A stretch of DNA of 64,000 nt. Origin: Scopulibacillus_A cellulosilyticus. GTDB lineage: Bacteria > Bacillota > Bacilli > Bacillales > Sporolactobacillaceae. The notes under the pieces were generated by a model. It was not told the DNA's origin. It made no database searches and saw only the letters and a list, made by a program, of their open reading frames with translations. The DNA lies in assembly GCF_042665295.1 (NCBI RefSeq), contig NZ_JBHTCO010000010.1:52200-116199 (forward strand), read 5' to 3'. Numbering within the stretch: position 1 is the first letter of the stretch; each line of letters opens with the position of its first letter. This document shows positions 9,117-18,523 of the stretch, piece after piece. The position numbers were made by a program, and so were the translations under genes.

Positions 9117-11777
9117 TTATTTAAGTAATTTTTTATCTTTCATTTCTTTAATACGGCTTTTGGCAATTGATACTTCCGATGCATTTTGGTTTAAGTCAAT
9201 GACTTTTTTAAATAGTTTTGCTGCGTCTTTATATTTGTGTTTTTCTAATTTAAATAAGCCATAAGTAAAGTACGCATGACCAAAATCCGGGTAGGTATGA
9301 ATCACTTTTTGATAGCTTTTATCAGCTTTATCTTTTTGGTTAAGCTTTTCATATAAAATGCTAATGTTAAGAAGGATATTTTTATTTTTAATTCCCAAGT
9401 CTACAATTTGGTTATAGGATGACAGTGATTGTTGAAATAGATTTTTGCTATTTGGATTCTTTTTATCCTCATAATAAAGGCCGAAATCATAATAGAGCTG
9501 GCCAAGACGGCTTAAATACTCAATATTAGAAAAGTCATTTTTAAGAAGATTGTTCATTAATGATATGGCTTGTTGATACGTGTTAACCTTTGTCTTATCA
9601 TCAATGGCATCGGTTTTATTTACCTTAATATACATATCAACCAAATTTTCAACGTAACGTTCGTTGTCACCCTCTAGATCAACAGCAAGTTTATATTGGT
9701 TGATAGCTGCATCATCTTTCCCCTGCAGTTCATAAAGCTCGCCTTTTAGATTTTCAACAAATGCCTTTGATGTTTGACTATTTCCCTTTAATTGACCGAC
9801 AAGCGCATTAGACTTTTGATAATCTTGATTGTTTGCATAACTAATGACCAGATCCCTGATAACATCTTGCTGGTAAATGCTTTTCTTCGCTTTTCTTGCC
9901 TTCTCATAATATTGAATAGCATTCGTATAATCTTTCATTAGGAAATAAGAACGCCCTATTAAGTAATAGGCCTCTTGATTATTCTTAGATAACTTCTTAT
10001 TTTGGAATAGATCATTTAAGTACTGTATGGCCTCGTCATATTTTCCTTGACTGATATAAATGGTTGCCAGTTTGGTATAAAGATCTTGTGTCGGCTTTTG
10101 ATCAATAGCCTTCGAGATATATTGGGCTGCCTGATCATATTCTTGAACATTAAAGGCGTTCGTCCCTTGATCAATCAATTTCTCCCACTTTTTCTCATTT
10201 GAATAATGAATGCCCCATATCATTGCTATAATACCAATTAGGATGACAAAACTTGCCAGCAGCAGATACCACCTTTTAATTGCAAACGCCTTAAATGTCT
10301 CAAAAAAGCTTGGTCCTTCATCTATAGGTTGTCTTGGCAATGGTTTGAAATCTGAACGGGATTTTTCCTGCTCTTTCTTCTCTCTTAATATTTTTTCCAG
10401 CGTTTCTTCTGTGGAGTCTTGCCGGTTTTGTTCATTGACTTTTTCTTGAAGATTGTCTTGAATAATATCGAGTTCTTCTTTTGTTGCAAAGTCTAATTGC
10501 GGGAGCTGTTTGGCCCGTTCATAGAATAATACGGCTGTCTCCAATTCTCCTATTTTCTCAAAATGACTGGCGCCTTTAAGGTAATCTTTCAACTCGGGTT
10601 CTTCAGATTCAAGCGTTGCGGCGGCACTTTCCAGCATTAACTCTATTTCTTCAACAACATTTTTCGACTTTGGGAAGGTACGGGTAATATATTTATACTC
10701 CCGTTGTGCTGCTTGTTTATTTCCCATGCCTTCAAAGGCTGAAGCAATTTTCAGTAAAGATTCTAATTTGATAGATAATGAATTTTTATGTTTCTCTTTC
10801 TCTTCTAATAAAGAAGATTCATGTGTCAAAACTTTTTCTCTAATTTCTTTTGGGAAAAGGTCCCACCATTCGGAAAAGGATGGACAATCTTCAAGCTTAG
10901 TACTGTTCCATGCTTGTTTTAATAATTTTTCTGCACCTTTTCCAAGCGTTTGCCTTAAAGCCTTTAACATGGCACGGTATCTTTCTGTATTTTCTTGAAG
11001 CTCATCCGGTTGAAAATAACTAATATCCTCTGCTTTATGTTTGCGAATATCTTCAAGATGCCATGTCATCATTTCACATAAGAGAACAGCTCCGGAAAAT
11101 CTGTCTGCCTGCTGATTCCAGACACCATCCCTGACGTATTTTGCAGCATAACCCGGTGAACCTCCTGGAAGCGCTTGTGGTCTTGTCAATTCAGGGGCGT
11201 AAAGCTCTTCGACGTCGATCAGTTCTATATCGGAAAAAGGCTGTAATGCCCTTTTTTTGCTGAGGAACGGAATCATCACATTGCTTGATGATAAATCGCA
11301 ATGCGCAAGCTGTGAAGCTTCCATCTCTTTCAAAACAAAGGCAAAACAGCAGGCGATATAAAGACTATTGTCTTTAGTAAGCGTCTGTTCATCTAAAAGA
11401 ACATCCGACCATGTCGGCCCATCTATCCATGGCATGATTAAAGCAAATTGTAAATCCTCGTGCTGTTTTAAAAGCTTCCGGTGATTGCCCGGCTCTATAA
11501 CTGACCTGCGGCAAGCTGACAGGCCAGGTTTTACAGCATATTTTTCAATGTTATTTGCTATGTCTAATTGTTGTTCATTTTTAAAACGGTTTCGGAAAAC
11601 TTTTAAGGCAATATAACGATTGGACGCCCCACCGGAGGTCTCCAGCTGATAAACAGTTCCCTGCCTGCCTTCTTGACCGTAAGGCATGTCGAGACCAACA
11701 ACTGCAGGGTGCTTAGTAAATATGTATCGTTTTCCAAATAGGTTAATTGTGTCTCCAACTTCTGGTTGAAAGCTCAT
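9117..11777 (-). CDS. Transmembrane Ser/Thr protein kinase with internal and external TPR regions
   Basis: 886 residues. An N-terminal kinase domain (about 10-300) keeps a Gly-rich loop (GQEGRQGTVY, 34-43), Lys59 (ALK), the catalytic loop HCDLSSSN (Asp161, Asn166) and the metal Asp188 in IDVEE in place of DFG, so it looks active. A helical region (about 330-500) is followed by one membrane segment (about 510-532) and an external TPR solenoid (about 540-886, with repeats such as YDEAIQYLNDLF). Kinase fold, one membrane helix and an external helical domain match the layout of EssB/YukC, whose N-terminus is a pseudokinase. It follows the WXG100 gene and pairs logically with the PP2C phosphatase of the same locus. 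Confidence 0.85.
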   Translation of the reverse strand: MSFQPEVGDTINLFGKRYIFTKHPAVVGLDMPYGQEGRQGTVYQLETSGGASNRYIALKVFRNRFKNEQQLDIANNIEKYAVKPGLSACRRSVIEPGNHRKLLKQHEDLQFALIMPWIDGPTWSDVLLDEQTLTKDNSLYIACCFAFVLKEMEASQLAHCDLSSSNVMIPFLSKKRALQPFSDIELIDVEELYAPELTRPQALPGGSPGYAAKYVRDGVWNQQADRFSGAVLLCEMMTWHLEDIRKHKAEDISYFQPDELQENTERYRAMLKALRQTLGKGAEKLLKQAWNSTKLEDCPSFSEWWDLFPKEIREKVLTHESSLLEEKEKHKNSLSIKLESLLKIASAFEGMGNKQAAQREYKYITRTFPKSKNVVEEIELMLESAAATLESEEPELKDYLKGASHFEKIGELETAVLFYERAKQLPQLDFATKEELDIIQDNLQEKVNEQNRQDSTEETLEKILREKKEQEKSRSDFKPLPRQPIDEGPSFFETFKAFAIKRWYLLLASFVILIGIIAMIWGIHYSNEKKWEKLIDQGTNAFNVQEYDQAAQYISKAIDQKPTQDLYTKLATIYISQGKYDEAIQYLNDLFQNKKLSKNNQEAYYLIGRSYFLMKDYTNAIQYYEKARKAKKSIYQQDVIRDLVISYANNQDYQKSNALVGQLKGNSQTSKAFVENLKGELYELQGKDDAAINQYKLAVDLEGDNERYVENLVDMYIKVNKTDAIDDKTKVNTYQQAISLMNNLLKNDFSNIEYLSRLGQLYYDFGLYYEDKKNPNSKNLFQQSLSSYNQIVDLGIKNKNILLNISILYEKLNQKDKADKSYQKVIHTYPDFGHAYFTYGLFKLEKHKYKDAAKLFKKVIDLNQNASEVSIAKSRIKEMKDKKLLK

Positions 11778-11931
11778 TTCATTGACCTCTATTCATAAAA
11801 CTTATAAAAATATTATCGAATTTTTAAGAAAGAATAGGCCCAATATTCGTTCTTTTTAACTATGTAATACAAAGAGGTTATAGGTTAATATTGACGTAGA
11901 TGTTACTATGGGAATCTATTAAATTTATCAA

Positions 11932-12480
11932 TTACTTGCCCTTAATTTTCTTTGATTTATCGTACATTTTTGTATTGGCTCCGTAGACGAACCGGAATAA
12001 AAATGGAAACGCGATACCTCCACAAACAGCTGAAAGTAAAGGCTTGTATGCTTGACTTAAATCAATAAAAGCTAAAATTAAAAATTGTAAAAGAAAAATA
12101 AAGATAGCTAGCAGATATACCACAACCGCAAACCAATAATAGAATCGAAATGCTTTTGATTCGTACGGAGATCCAAAGATTTTATAAATGATCTTTGTCG
12201 TACCAGATTCGGTTCCTTTTTTTTTCTCTTTTAATATATCCTCTTTTCCCACGTTTTCCTTATAAATTTTGATCATTTTATATAGAATTGAAATAACAAA
12301 CGCTATTATAAAAATTGATGCTAGTGAACTAAGAATCTTTGATGTTAGATCAATTGATTCAAAAAACCAGATATCACAATTCTCATATATTACAAGAAAT
12401 AAATAAAGAATAAAGATTATCCTTTTTACAGATTTTAATGATAATGATGCAAGAAATTTTATTACTATATTTACTATCAT
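11932..12480 (-). CDS. Multi-pass membrane protein, T7SS locus
   Basis: 182 residues with about four hydrophobic segments and a Lys-rich loop (about 80-95). The frame stays open to 12531, but that extension lies inside the terminator of the upstream WXG100 gene. The ATG at 12480 has AAGGG 8 bases upstream and is preferred; the ATG at 12507 is a second choice. No family recognised. It lies between the WXG100 substrate and the kinase and may be a small machinery part like EssA, or an inserted gene. The coding stretch is more AT-rich than its neighbours. Confidence 0.6.
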   Translation of the reverse strand: MIVNIVIKFLASLSLKSVKRIIFILYLFLVIYENCDIWFFESIDLTSKILSSLASIFIIAFVISILYKMIKIYKENVGKEDILKEKKKGTESGTTKIIYKIFGSPYESKAFRFYYWFAVVVYLLAIFIFLLQFLILAFIDLSQAYKPLLSAVCGGIAFPFLFRFVYGANTKMYDKSKKIKGK

Positions 12481-12510
12481 TTTATATACCCTTATTTGAA
12501 TTAACATTAC

Positions 12511-12543
12511 AAAAGACCAGTCAGTAAACAATGACTAGTCTTT
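12511..12543 (-). terminator. Terminator after the WXG100 gene
   Basis: Stem AAAAGACTAGTCA / TGACTGGTCTTTT (one mismatch) with an 8-base loop, ending in a T-run on the minus strand. It could end most transcripts after the abundant WXG100 substrate and leave the downstream kinase genes at lower level. Confidence 0.75.
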
Positions 12544-12570
12544 TGTACGGAATGAACTTCTTCAGCAATA

Positions 12571-12843
12571 TTACTGAGCATCCGCTGTACGGAAGCGGTT
12601 GGCAATGGCGCGAAGTTCTTGATCAATTGATTCAAGAAGTTGGACATATGCTTCCATGTGTTGGCGTGATTCATTGAATTGATTGAAGAAGCGTTGTTTT
12701 GTGTTACCGTCCCATTTTCCGTCCAGGGATTGAAGGGCTTGGTAAAGGTGTTGTGTTTGTTGACGGCCGTTTTCAGCGCCATTTTTGAATTGTTGGGCAA
12801 TACCATCAAGTTCTTCTGGAGTAACGAGAATTCTCATTGACAT
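12571..12843 (-). CDS. WXG100 family type VII secretion substrate
   Basis: 90 residues, the classic WXG100 size. The family motif is Trp-Asp-Gly (GKWDGNT) at the helix-turn-helix bend, and the C-terminus has the secretion signal-like Phe-x-x-x-Asp (FRTAD, in place of YxxxD/E). WXG100 proteins form helical-hairpin dimers and leave through the EccC/EssC motor. GGGAG is 9 bases before the ATG at 12843, while the upstream in-frame ATG at 12852 would overlap the ribosome site. It lies directly downstream of the motor gene, separated by a 427-bp gap holding a repeat element, and has its own terminator. Confidence 0.92.
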   Translation of the reverse strand: MSMRILVTPEELDGIAQQFKNGAENGRQQTQHLYQALQSLDGKWDGNTKQRFFNQFNESRQHMEAYVQLLESIDQELRAIANRFRTADAQ

Positions 12844-12852
12844 GAAAATCAT

Positions 12853-13270
12853 CTCCCTCGATTTTTTCTTTTACGCAGGAAATCATAAGCTGGCAGTAAA
12901 GCAGCTGCTTAAAAATATTTCTAGCAGCTATGCGAAGAGAATTGGAAATTCTTCTCGAATATACAACGGCGCAGGAGTACCCCATTATCTAATCTCCGCC
13001 ATTAGGCTTGTACCTGCCAAGTTTCCTTTACCAGTCCAATATATAACACTTTTTCCTCATTGTGAATAACTTACCTAATTTATGAGCCTATAGGACTATG
13101 ATTAAATGGTGATTTTCTATGAAATAACTTACAAGTTTATATATTCATAGGGTGGGGTACTATACTTTGATACAGCCAATCTCGAAATTAGGTATAAAGA
13201 CCCCTGATCAAAGACCTTTCGCTTAACAAAAATTTAAACATTCATTTAAATTAGGGCTTTTATCACACGA
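12853..13270. other. Gap between T7SS motor and WXG100 genes
   Basis: Besides repeat copy A, about 240 bp (13032-13270) of AT-rich sequence lies directly after the motor gene in transcription order. A promoter for the WXG100 gene is expected here or in the repeat; I cannot fix one with confidence. Confidence 0.5.
12871..13031 (+). repeat. Dispersed repeat, copy A (about 160 bp)
   Basis: Starts TTACGCAGGAAATCATAAGC and ends TGCCAAGTTTCCTTTAC, related to the two ends of copies B (20215-20259) and C (43572-43850, reverse). The interior holds a small inverted repeat (AGAATT...AATTCT) and GGCGCAGGAGTACC, similar to a stretch in copy C. It begins beside a T-run. No coding potential seen. Confidence 0.65.
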
Positions 13271-16200
13271 TTAACGTTCTTTTACGGTGGCAGGATATTT
13301 TTCATAAATTCTATTAAGCCATCTATTTCTTGAATCTGGATGACCGAATGGTTTGGCGATTTTTACTTTAACCTCTTTGCCTTTAATCATATATCCGTCA
13401 CCGGCAGGCAATTCTTTGTCAGTTTCCGAGTGCGGAAGCCGCATATTAAAGAAGTACAAATCATTATTTAATGTTGAACCAAGCAGGAAGCCGACGTATT
13501 TTTTCTTGATGTTCATAAACCATGCATCGCTGGTATTCATACTTGCCAGTGTCCCTGCAAGTATAAAGTGTATATTTTTAAGGCGTGCTTGCTTCGTCAA
13601 TTTATCAAGATTATCCTTCATTTCAAAATCCATATTCATTTGCTGCATAAGATTATCAACATCATCTATCACAATGACGAGCGGTGTATAGGTTTCTTCT
13701 CCGTCATCAGATCCCATCATGGAAAAACCGATATGAGACTGCTTTCGTTCGTCAACAATTTGAGTCAGTTTGGCTATGAGTTCTTTAGCTTGGGACAGAT
13801 CACTCGCACAGCCTTTGACATGAGGCAGTTTAGCCAGTGTCATAAGCCCTTTTAATTTTGGCTCTAACTCTATAAAATATAGATCAATGTCATCAGGAGA
13901 ATATTGATAAGACATGGACAGAACCAATGTCTGCAACAAGGATGTCTTTCCTGACTCTACTCGTCCTGTCACAAAGACATGGTCAACATCATCTAATAGA
14001 ATCGATTGGCATTCAAGATTTTCCACATCCAGACCGTATGACAGCTCTCTCGTTTCTTCCGGCGGGAATTGGCTAAATAGCTGCTCCAAACTTATTTCTT
14101 TTGGAAGCATAGCAATTTCTTTTGCAGGTTCGCCGTCCCAACCTTCCTGCATTTTTTCAGACCATTTTCTTATGAATGCGGTTCTTTCAAGTTCGTTCAC
14201 ACCGTCATACGGGAGCATGGCCTGAAATACTTGGGGCGGATTTTGCCCTTTGATAAAGCCGCGGCCTTCAGGTAAATTCGCTGTTGCGATATTCGGGCGG
14301 CCGACAGCGTAATAATAATCTGTATGATCAGCAAGCTCAAATGAAACTGCTAAAGCAAAATTACTGCGGTAGCGTTCAAATATATCATTTGTTTGATTGA
14401 CAGTTACTAATACGATTAACCCGTAAGATGCGCCTTCCCTGAGCAGTATTTCAAGCTGTTCATTTTCGAGTTGAAAGGTTGTTTTAAACCTTTGATAACC
14501 GTCAATAATCAAAACAAGCGCAGGCATTTTCTCACCTGATACACTTCTATATGTTTTTAACGAGCCGACACCCGCATTTGCGAACAATTCTTTACGTCTT
14601 CCAAGTTCTTTTAGGAAAAACTTTAACAGCCGTTGCATTTTTTCTGTTTCATCTTCGTGCACTACGCCGCCAACTTGAGGAAATTTAGCAAACTCTCTCA
14701 TTTGCCGGCTGAAATCAATAATGTAAACATGCAAATCCTTTGGCGCATGATTAATGAAAAGGGACATTAATATTGATTGTATAAATGTTGTCTTGCCTGA
14801 GCCCGGCATACCATAAATGATGAGATGCCCTTCATTTAAATCAAGCTTTAACGGGTATTGAGCCTGATTTTTAACATCATCAATCATACCGGCATGAGGT
14901 TCTAACCAATCTGTTTCCTCTTCCCATCTGACCGGCGTCCAATCTTTTAAAGCAACGATCTTTGAAAGGGGCAACTGCTCTGGAAGAGGATCTTGCCATG
15001 GGCCTGGCAACGGCTGAATATTATGTTTTTCCGCCTCTCCCTTGATGTAATCAATCAGTACCTGAATTTGCTTTTGATTAGATTCATCAGATGTGTCAAT
15101 TTTTTGTTTCCTAGTCACTGAACCATTGAGACTCACTTCAGCTATCATAATTTCTTCAGATTCAGTTTCTTCTTTTGGCTTATAATCAGCGCCGCTCCAA
15201 GCTGATTGAAAATATTCAAGCACCTCATTATTCCCTACTTGAAAATAAGCGCGTCCGGGGACATTGATCCTTGAGGCATTCGGGATTTGAATCATTTCGC
15301 GGCTGTCATTGTCGTCCTGTACGCGCAGGCAAATACGGAAACGTGAGTTACTCCATATTTTTTCATCGACGACACCTGCCGGCTTCTGCGTTGCTAATAA
15401 TAAATGCACACCTAATGTACGGCCGATTGCTGCAATACTGATCAATTCATCCATGAATTCCGCTTCATCTTTCTTTAATTGCGCAAACTCGTCAATAATA
15501 ATAAATAGATGAGGCAGCGGTTCTTTTTTGCGCCAATCCGATTGGAAATACTCGTCAATGTGCTGAATATTGCCAGCCATGTTAAAGAGTTTCTGTCTTC
15601 TCTCTAATTCCGCTCTTAGAGACGTTTTTGCCCGGCTGATTAAATGGGGGTCTTCAAGGTTGGTAATGGTTGCGACAACGTGAGGAAGCCCTTGGAATGT
15701 ATTTGACATTCCCCCGCCCTTATAGTCAATAAGCATAAAAGCCATTTCGTGCGGATGATAATTCACGGCAAGAGACAATATTAACGATTGAATGACTTCA
15801 CTCTTACCCGAACCGGTTGTCCCTGCCATCAAGCCGTGCGGACCCTGGCCTTTCTTTTCAATTTTATCGTGAATATTTAGCGTCACTTCTTTTCTTCCTT
15901 CACGAACACCGATTGGAACAGGCAGTGTCATAGGATAACGGTTCTTATTCCATTTTGAAACAACATCCAGCTCCTCAACATGATTAACATGATACATATC
16001 TAAGAAAGTCAACACCTTTGGTATAACGCCGGCGATTGATTGCTTTACTCTTAAAGGCGCAATTTCTCTCGCCATGGCCCTGGCTTCAACTAACGAAAAA
16101 TGATCAAGGGCTACTTTTTCTAATCCTGTAAAATTCACTTCATCATCCGTTGAAAAAGTCTCATATAATTGAGCAACCCCGTCTTGAACTTCAATAATCA

Positions 16201-17293
16201 GTTCACATTCCATTGGCAAAGCCTCTTTTTTCGGTGCCATTAAGAATGTACAGGCCCCAACAGTTTCCCCCTGATTAAGAATAAGCGGTAAAATCCCGTC
16301 ATCTTCAAGCATGGATAAATTCGGTAAAAAGAATATGTACTCCGGGATATTCGATTTTTTTGCTTTTCTTTCTCCCTTTTCAAGCTTACGGATATTTAAT
16401 GTGCTGTACAGCTTTTCAAATAACTTGCGGGCCATTGCGTCCCCTTCGGCAATAAAACGTGATTCACGGCTTTCATCCCAAATATGCGGCAGCCATCTCA
16501 TCCAGTTCCAATCTTCTTTTTCCTGTTCCCCGTAAGCTGTGACTAATTTCACTTCCTCAGGAGAATGATGGGTAACGAGCTGCAAGGTCAGCACGCGGGC
16601 CAGTTCAAGGATATCCTTTCTTTCACCGACGAGTCCGACAACCCTTTTTTCCTTTAAGGGAATTGACACAGGAACATTTGTCAAGTAACGGTAATCGGAT
16701 TCAAGTTTCTGCGCTTCGGCAATAAGGGGATTAATGTCGTAGCCATCCTGATCCGGTACACGAATATTAATTTGAAAAGGCCTTGTACCAAGCCCAATAC
16801 GGAGGTTGAGAAAGTCTTCTGTATTAGGGGTCCGCTCCCATAAAGCACTGTCACGTTCATGAATTCTTTGCACACATTCATCCGGATTCGGATTCATTTC
16901 ACGTAAGAAATTAACCTGGTTATCACGAATCTCTTCAACTTCCCCCCGCTGGCGGTCAATTTGCTGAAGATATTCATTTTGAAGTTTGGCGACTTCCTTT
17001 TTATGTACTTTTTTCTTTCTGAAGAACATGCCGATTGTTGCAATGTATGAACCTAACATCGGAATGCTCATCGCCATCATAAATAACGCATAATAGCCGC
17101 TTTTAAATAGCGTCTTTGATAAATAATACATAATGAGCACTGTTGCGATCGTTAAAAAAATGGGAATGACCATCGTTTCAAAACTAAATTTCGGCGCCAT
17201 TGGCTCCCTTTTCGGATTATGAACGATGATCTTTCCCGTCGGCAATGTCAGCTTCAGCCGGGGCGATCGCTTAAAATATGGTGATTTTCGCAT
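13271..17293 (-). CDS. essC: Type VII secretion FtsK/SpoIIIE ATPase (EccC/EssC-like motor)
   Basis: 1,340 residues. Two membrane segments near the N-terminus (about 35-90) are followed by three FtsK/SpoIIIE-type ATPase domains. Walker A motifs are GTTGSGKS (~490), GMPGSGKT (~830) and GRVESGKT (~1110); Walker B-like segments include LFIIIDEFA and ALVLIIDGY. This motor energises export of WXG100 proteins and effectors. Staphylococcal and Bacillus EssC/YukBA are ~1,480-1,500 residues with two N-terminal FHA domains; these are missing here, so the layout is closer to a fused mycobacterial EccCa/EccCb. It lies 13 bp after the YukD-like gene in an operon with PP2C and VWA genes. Confidence 0.93.
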   Translation of the reverse strand: MRKSPYFKRSPRLKLTLPTGKIIVHNPKREPMAPKFSFETMVIPIFLTIATVLIMYYLSKTLFKSGYYALFMMAMSIPMLGSYIATIGMFFRKKKVHKKEVAKLQNEYLQQIDRQRGEVEEIRDNQVNFLREMNPNPDECVQRIHERDSALWERTPNTEDFLNLRIGLGTRPFQINIRVPDQDGYDINPLIAEAQKLESDYRYLTNVPVSIPLKEKRVVGLVGERKDILELARVLTLQLVTHHSPEEVKLVTAYGEQEKEDWNWMRWLPHIWDESRESRFIAEGDAMARKLFEKLYSTLNIRKLEKGERKAKKSNIPEYIFFLPNLSMLEDDGILPLILNQGETVGACTFLMAPKKEALPMECELIIEVQDGVAQLYETFSTDDEVNFTGLEKVALDHFSLVEARAMAREIAPLRVKQSIAGVIPKVLTFLDMYHVNHVEELDVVSKWNKNRYPMTLPVPIGVREGRKEVTLNIHDKIEKKGQGPHGLMAGTTGSGKSEVIQSLILSLAVNYHPHEMAFMLIDYKGGGMSNTFQGLPHVVATITNLEDPHLISRAKTSLRAELERRQKLFNMAGNIQHIDEYFQSDWRKKEPLPHLFIIIDEFAQLKKDEAEFMDELISIAAIGRTLGVHLLLATQKPAGVVDEKIWSNSRFRICLRVQDDNDSREMIQIPNASRINVPGRAYFQVGNNEVLEYFQSAWSGADYKPKEETESEEIMIAEVSLNGSVTRKQKIDTSDESNQKQIQVLIDYIKGEAEKHNIQPLPGPWQDPLPEQLPLSKIVALKDWTPVRWEEETDWLEPHAGMIDDVKNQAQYPLKLDLNEGHLIIYGMPGSGKTTFIQSILMSLFINHAPKDLHVYIIDFSRQMREFAKFPQVGGVVHEDETEKMQRLLKFFLKELGRRKELFANAGVGSLKTYRSVSGEKMPALVLIIDGYQRFKTTFQLENEQLEILLREGASYGLIVLVTVNQTNDIFERYRSNFALAVSFELADHTDYYYAVGRPNIATANLPEGRGFIKGQNPPQVFQAMLPYDGVNELERTAFIRKWSEKMQEGWDGEPAKEIAMLPKEISLEQLFSQFPPEETRELSYGLDVENLECQSILLDDVDHVFVTGRVESGKTSLLQTLVLSMSYQYSPDDIDLYFIELEPKLKGLMTLAKLPHVKGCASDLSQAKELIAKLTQIVDERKQSHIGFSMMGSDDGEETYTPLVIVIDDVDNLMQQMNMDFEMKDNLDKLTKQARLKNIHFILAGTLASMNTSDAWFMNIKKKYVGFLLGSTLNNDLYFFNMRLPHSETDKELPAGDGYMIKGKEVKVKIAKPFGHPDSRNRWLNRIYEKYPATVKER

Positions 17294-17306
17294 TTATCAT
17301 CCCTCA

Positions 17307-17675
17307 TTAATCAATGATTTTCCATACATGTCCTGTATCATCTTGATAGTCATGGTTGGCTTTATCATCCTGATAAGTCAAACCATGCTTTTCAAAGTCC
17401 TTTTCAGTTTGTAAAGCAGAAACAGCATCTTTACTTAACCTTATAAAGGCACCGTCCCAAATTCCGGCCTTTTCAAAGGTTTGTTGTTTTTCCAAACGGA
17501 ACCAATGTTTAAGATCAAACGAATATTCCAAATCGTGAACGCCGTTGGACCAGTTATACTCATGACCAAGCCATTCATTTAAAGCGATAACAATAGATTG
17601 ACTATCAATATGGTTGGGCAAAAATAAGTCTATTTCTCTATCATGATGAATAAACGTTACAATAATAGATTCCAA
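17307..17675 (-). CDS. yukD: YukD/EsaB-like ubiquitin-fold protein
   Basis: 122 residues. The first ~85 resemble the small ubiquitin-like EsaB/YukD component of T7SSb (MESIIVTFIHHDREIDLFLP start, DGAFIRLSKD near the end of the fold). A hydrophilic Asp/His-rich extension of about 35 residues makes it longer than the usual ~80. It starts at a TTG with GGAAGGG upstream and directly precedes the motor gene, the usual yukD-yukBA order. EsaB is a cytosolic machinery or regulatory factor needed for secretion. Confidence 0.8.
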   Translation of the reverse strand: MESIIVTFIHHDREIDLFLPNHIDSQSIVIALNEWLGHEYNWSNGVHDLEYSFDLKHWFRLEKQQTFEKAGIWDGAFIRLSKDAVSALQTEKDFEKHGLTYQDDKANHDYQDDTGHVWKIID

Positions 17676-17706
17676 GGATAATCACATCCCTTCCCAAAAA
17701 CATCAT

Positions 17707-18519
17707 TTACCACAAAAGGTCTAAATAAGAAATATCATCACTTGCCGGTGAATCCAACGATTTTGACATATAATAAGGAAGAAATTCTATAGAAGGTATT
17801 TCCTTAAACTGATCAATAATATGAAATCCGTCGGAGTATACAGCCAAACGATCAATGAGCCTGTCAACATCAGAAGATACAAAGGTCTGAACATCACCGT
17901 TTACCAAGCCTCTTTTTGTTGACCAACGCTGCTTGTCATTTAAATCATGCCTGAGTATTGAGGTTATTTCTTCCTCCTTTTCCCATAGACGAATACGGGA
18001 ATCACCGCACCAAGCCAGAAAAATATTAGCTTCATTAGTCATCGGGCTAATCATATCCACTCTGCCGCAAACAAACATAGCTTCACTGCCTTGTTTTCTT
18101 TTTTCCTCTAATACATCCCTTAGCAGAACAGGCATAGACCGGGGCAACGGCTGTTTTTCAACCAAATCGGTTGCTTCATCAACAATTTCATTAAGATAAG
18201 TTTCCAAACGCTGCTTCATCATGTCTTTTTGTTGCAGATCTTTTAACTGGAAGCGTTTTAACCAATCCATGAGTTTATGTGATAAAAATTTCGCAGCAAT
18301 ATCTCCGCAAAAAGATAAACTGACACCATCACAAAGCACAAATGAGCATGAACGTTCGTCTATTTTAAAAATCAAGTAATCTTGTCCAACATCATTATGC
18401 TGCTGCGTTTCATTAGATCTGGCGTAACCGTACAGACAAGAAAATGGATCTTCATATAAGCGCTTAATTGGTGTTTCAGACCTTTGATCACATAAAAACG
18501 AAAACATACATATCTTCAC
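17707..18519 (-). CDS. PP2C-family protein phosphatase of the T7SS operon
   Basis: 270 residues. PP2C metal-site motifs are visible: NDVGQDY near 43, FVLCDGVS (DGxG variant, ~60-67), AWCGDSR (~165-171), VYSDGFHI (~225) and a C-terminal SDDISYL. These enzymes dephosphorylate Ser/Thr and are the usual partners of Hanks-type kinases; the natural counterpart here is the kinase at 9117-11777. It begins 4 bp after the VWA gene, so the two are translationally linked. Confidence 0.88.
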   Translation of the reverse strand: MKICMFSFLCDQRSETPIKRLYEDPFSCLYGYARSNETQQHNDVGQDYLIFKIDERSCSFVLCDGVSLSFCGDIAAKFLSHKLMDWLKRFQLKDLQQKDMMKQRLETYLNEIVDEATDLVEKQPLPRSMPVLLRDVLEEKRKQGSEAMFVCGRVDMISPMTNEANIFLAWCGDSRIRLWEKEEEITSILRHDLNDKQRWSTKRGLVNGDVQTFVSSDVDRLIDRLAVYSDGFHIIDQFKEIPSIEFLPYYMSKSLDSPASDDISYLDLLW

Positions 18520-18523
18520 TCCT

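Noticed and set aside
12481..12531. Longer N-terminus for the 182-residue membrane protein
   Set aside because: The extra codons lie in the terminator hairpin of the WXG100 gene; the ATG at 12480 has the better ribosome site.
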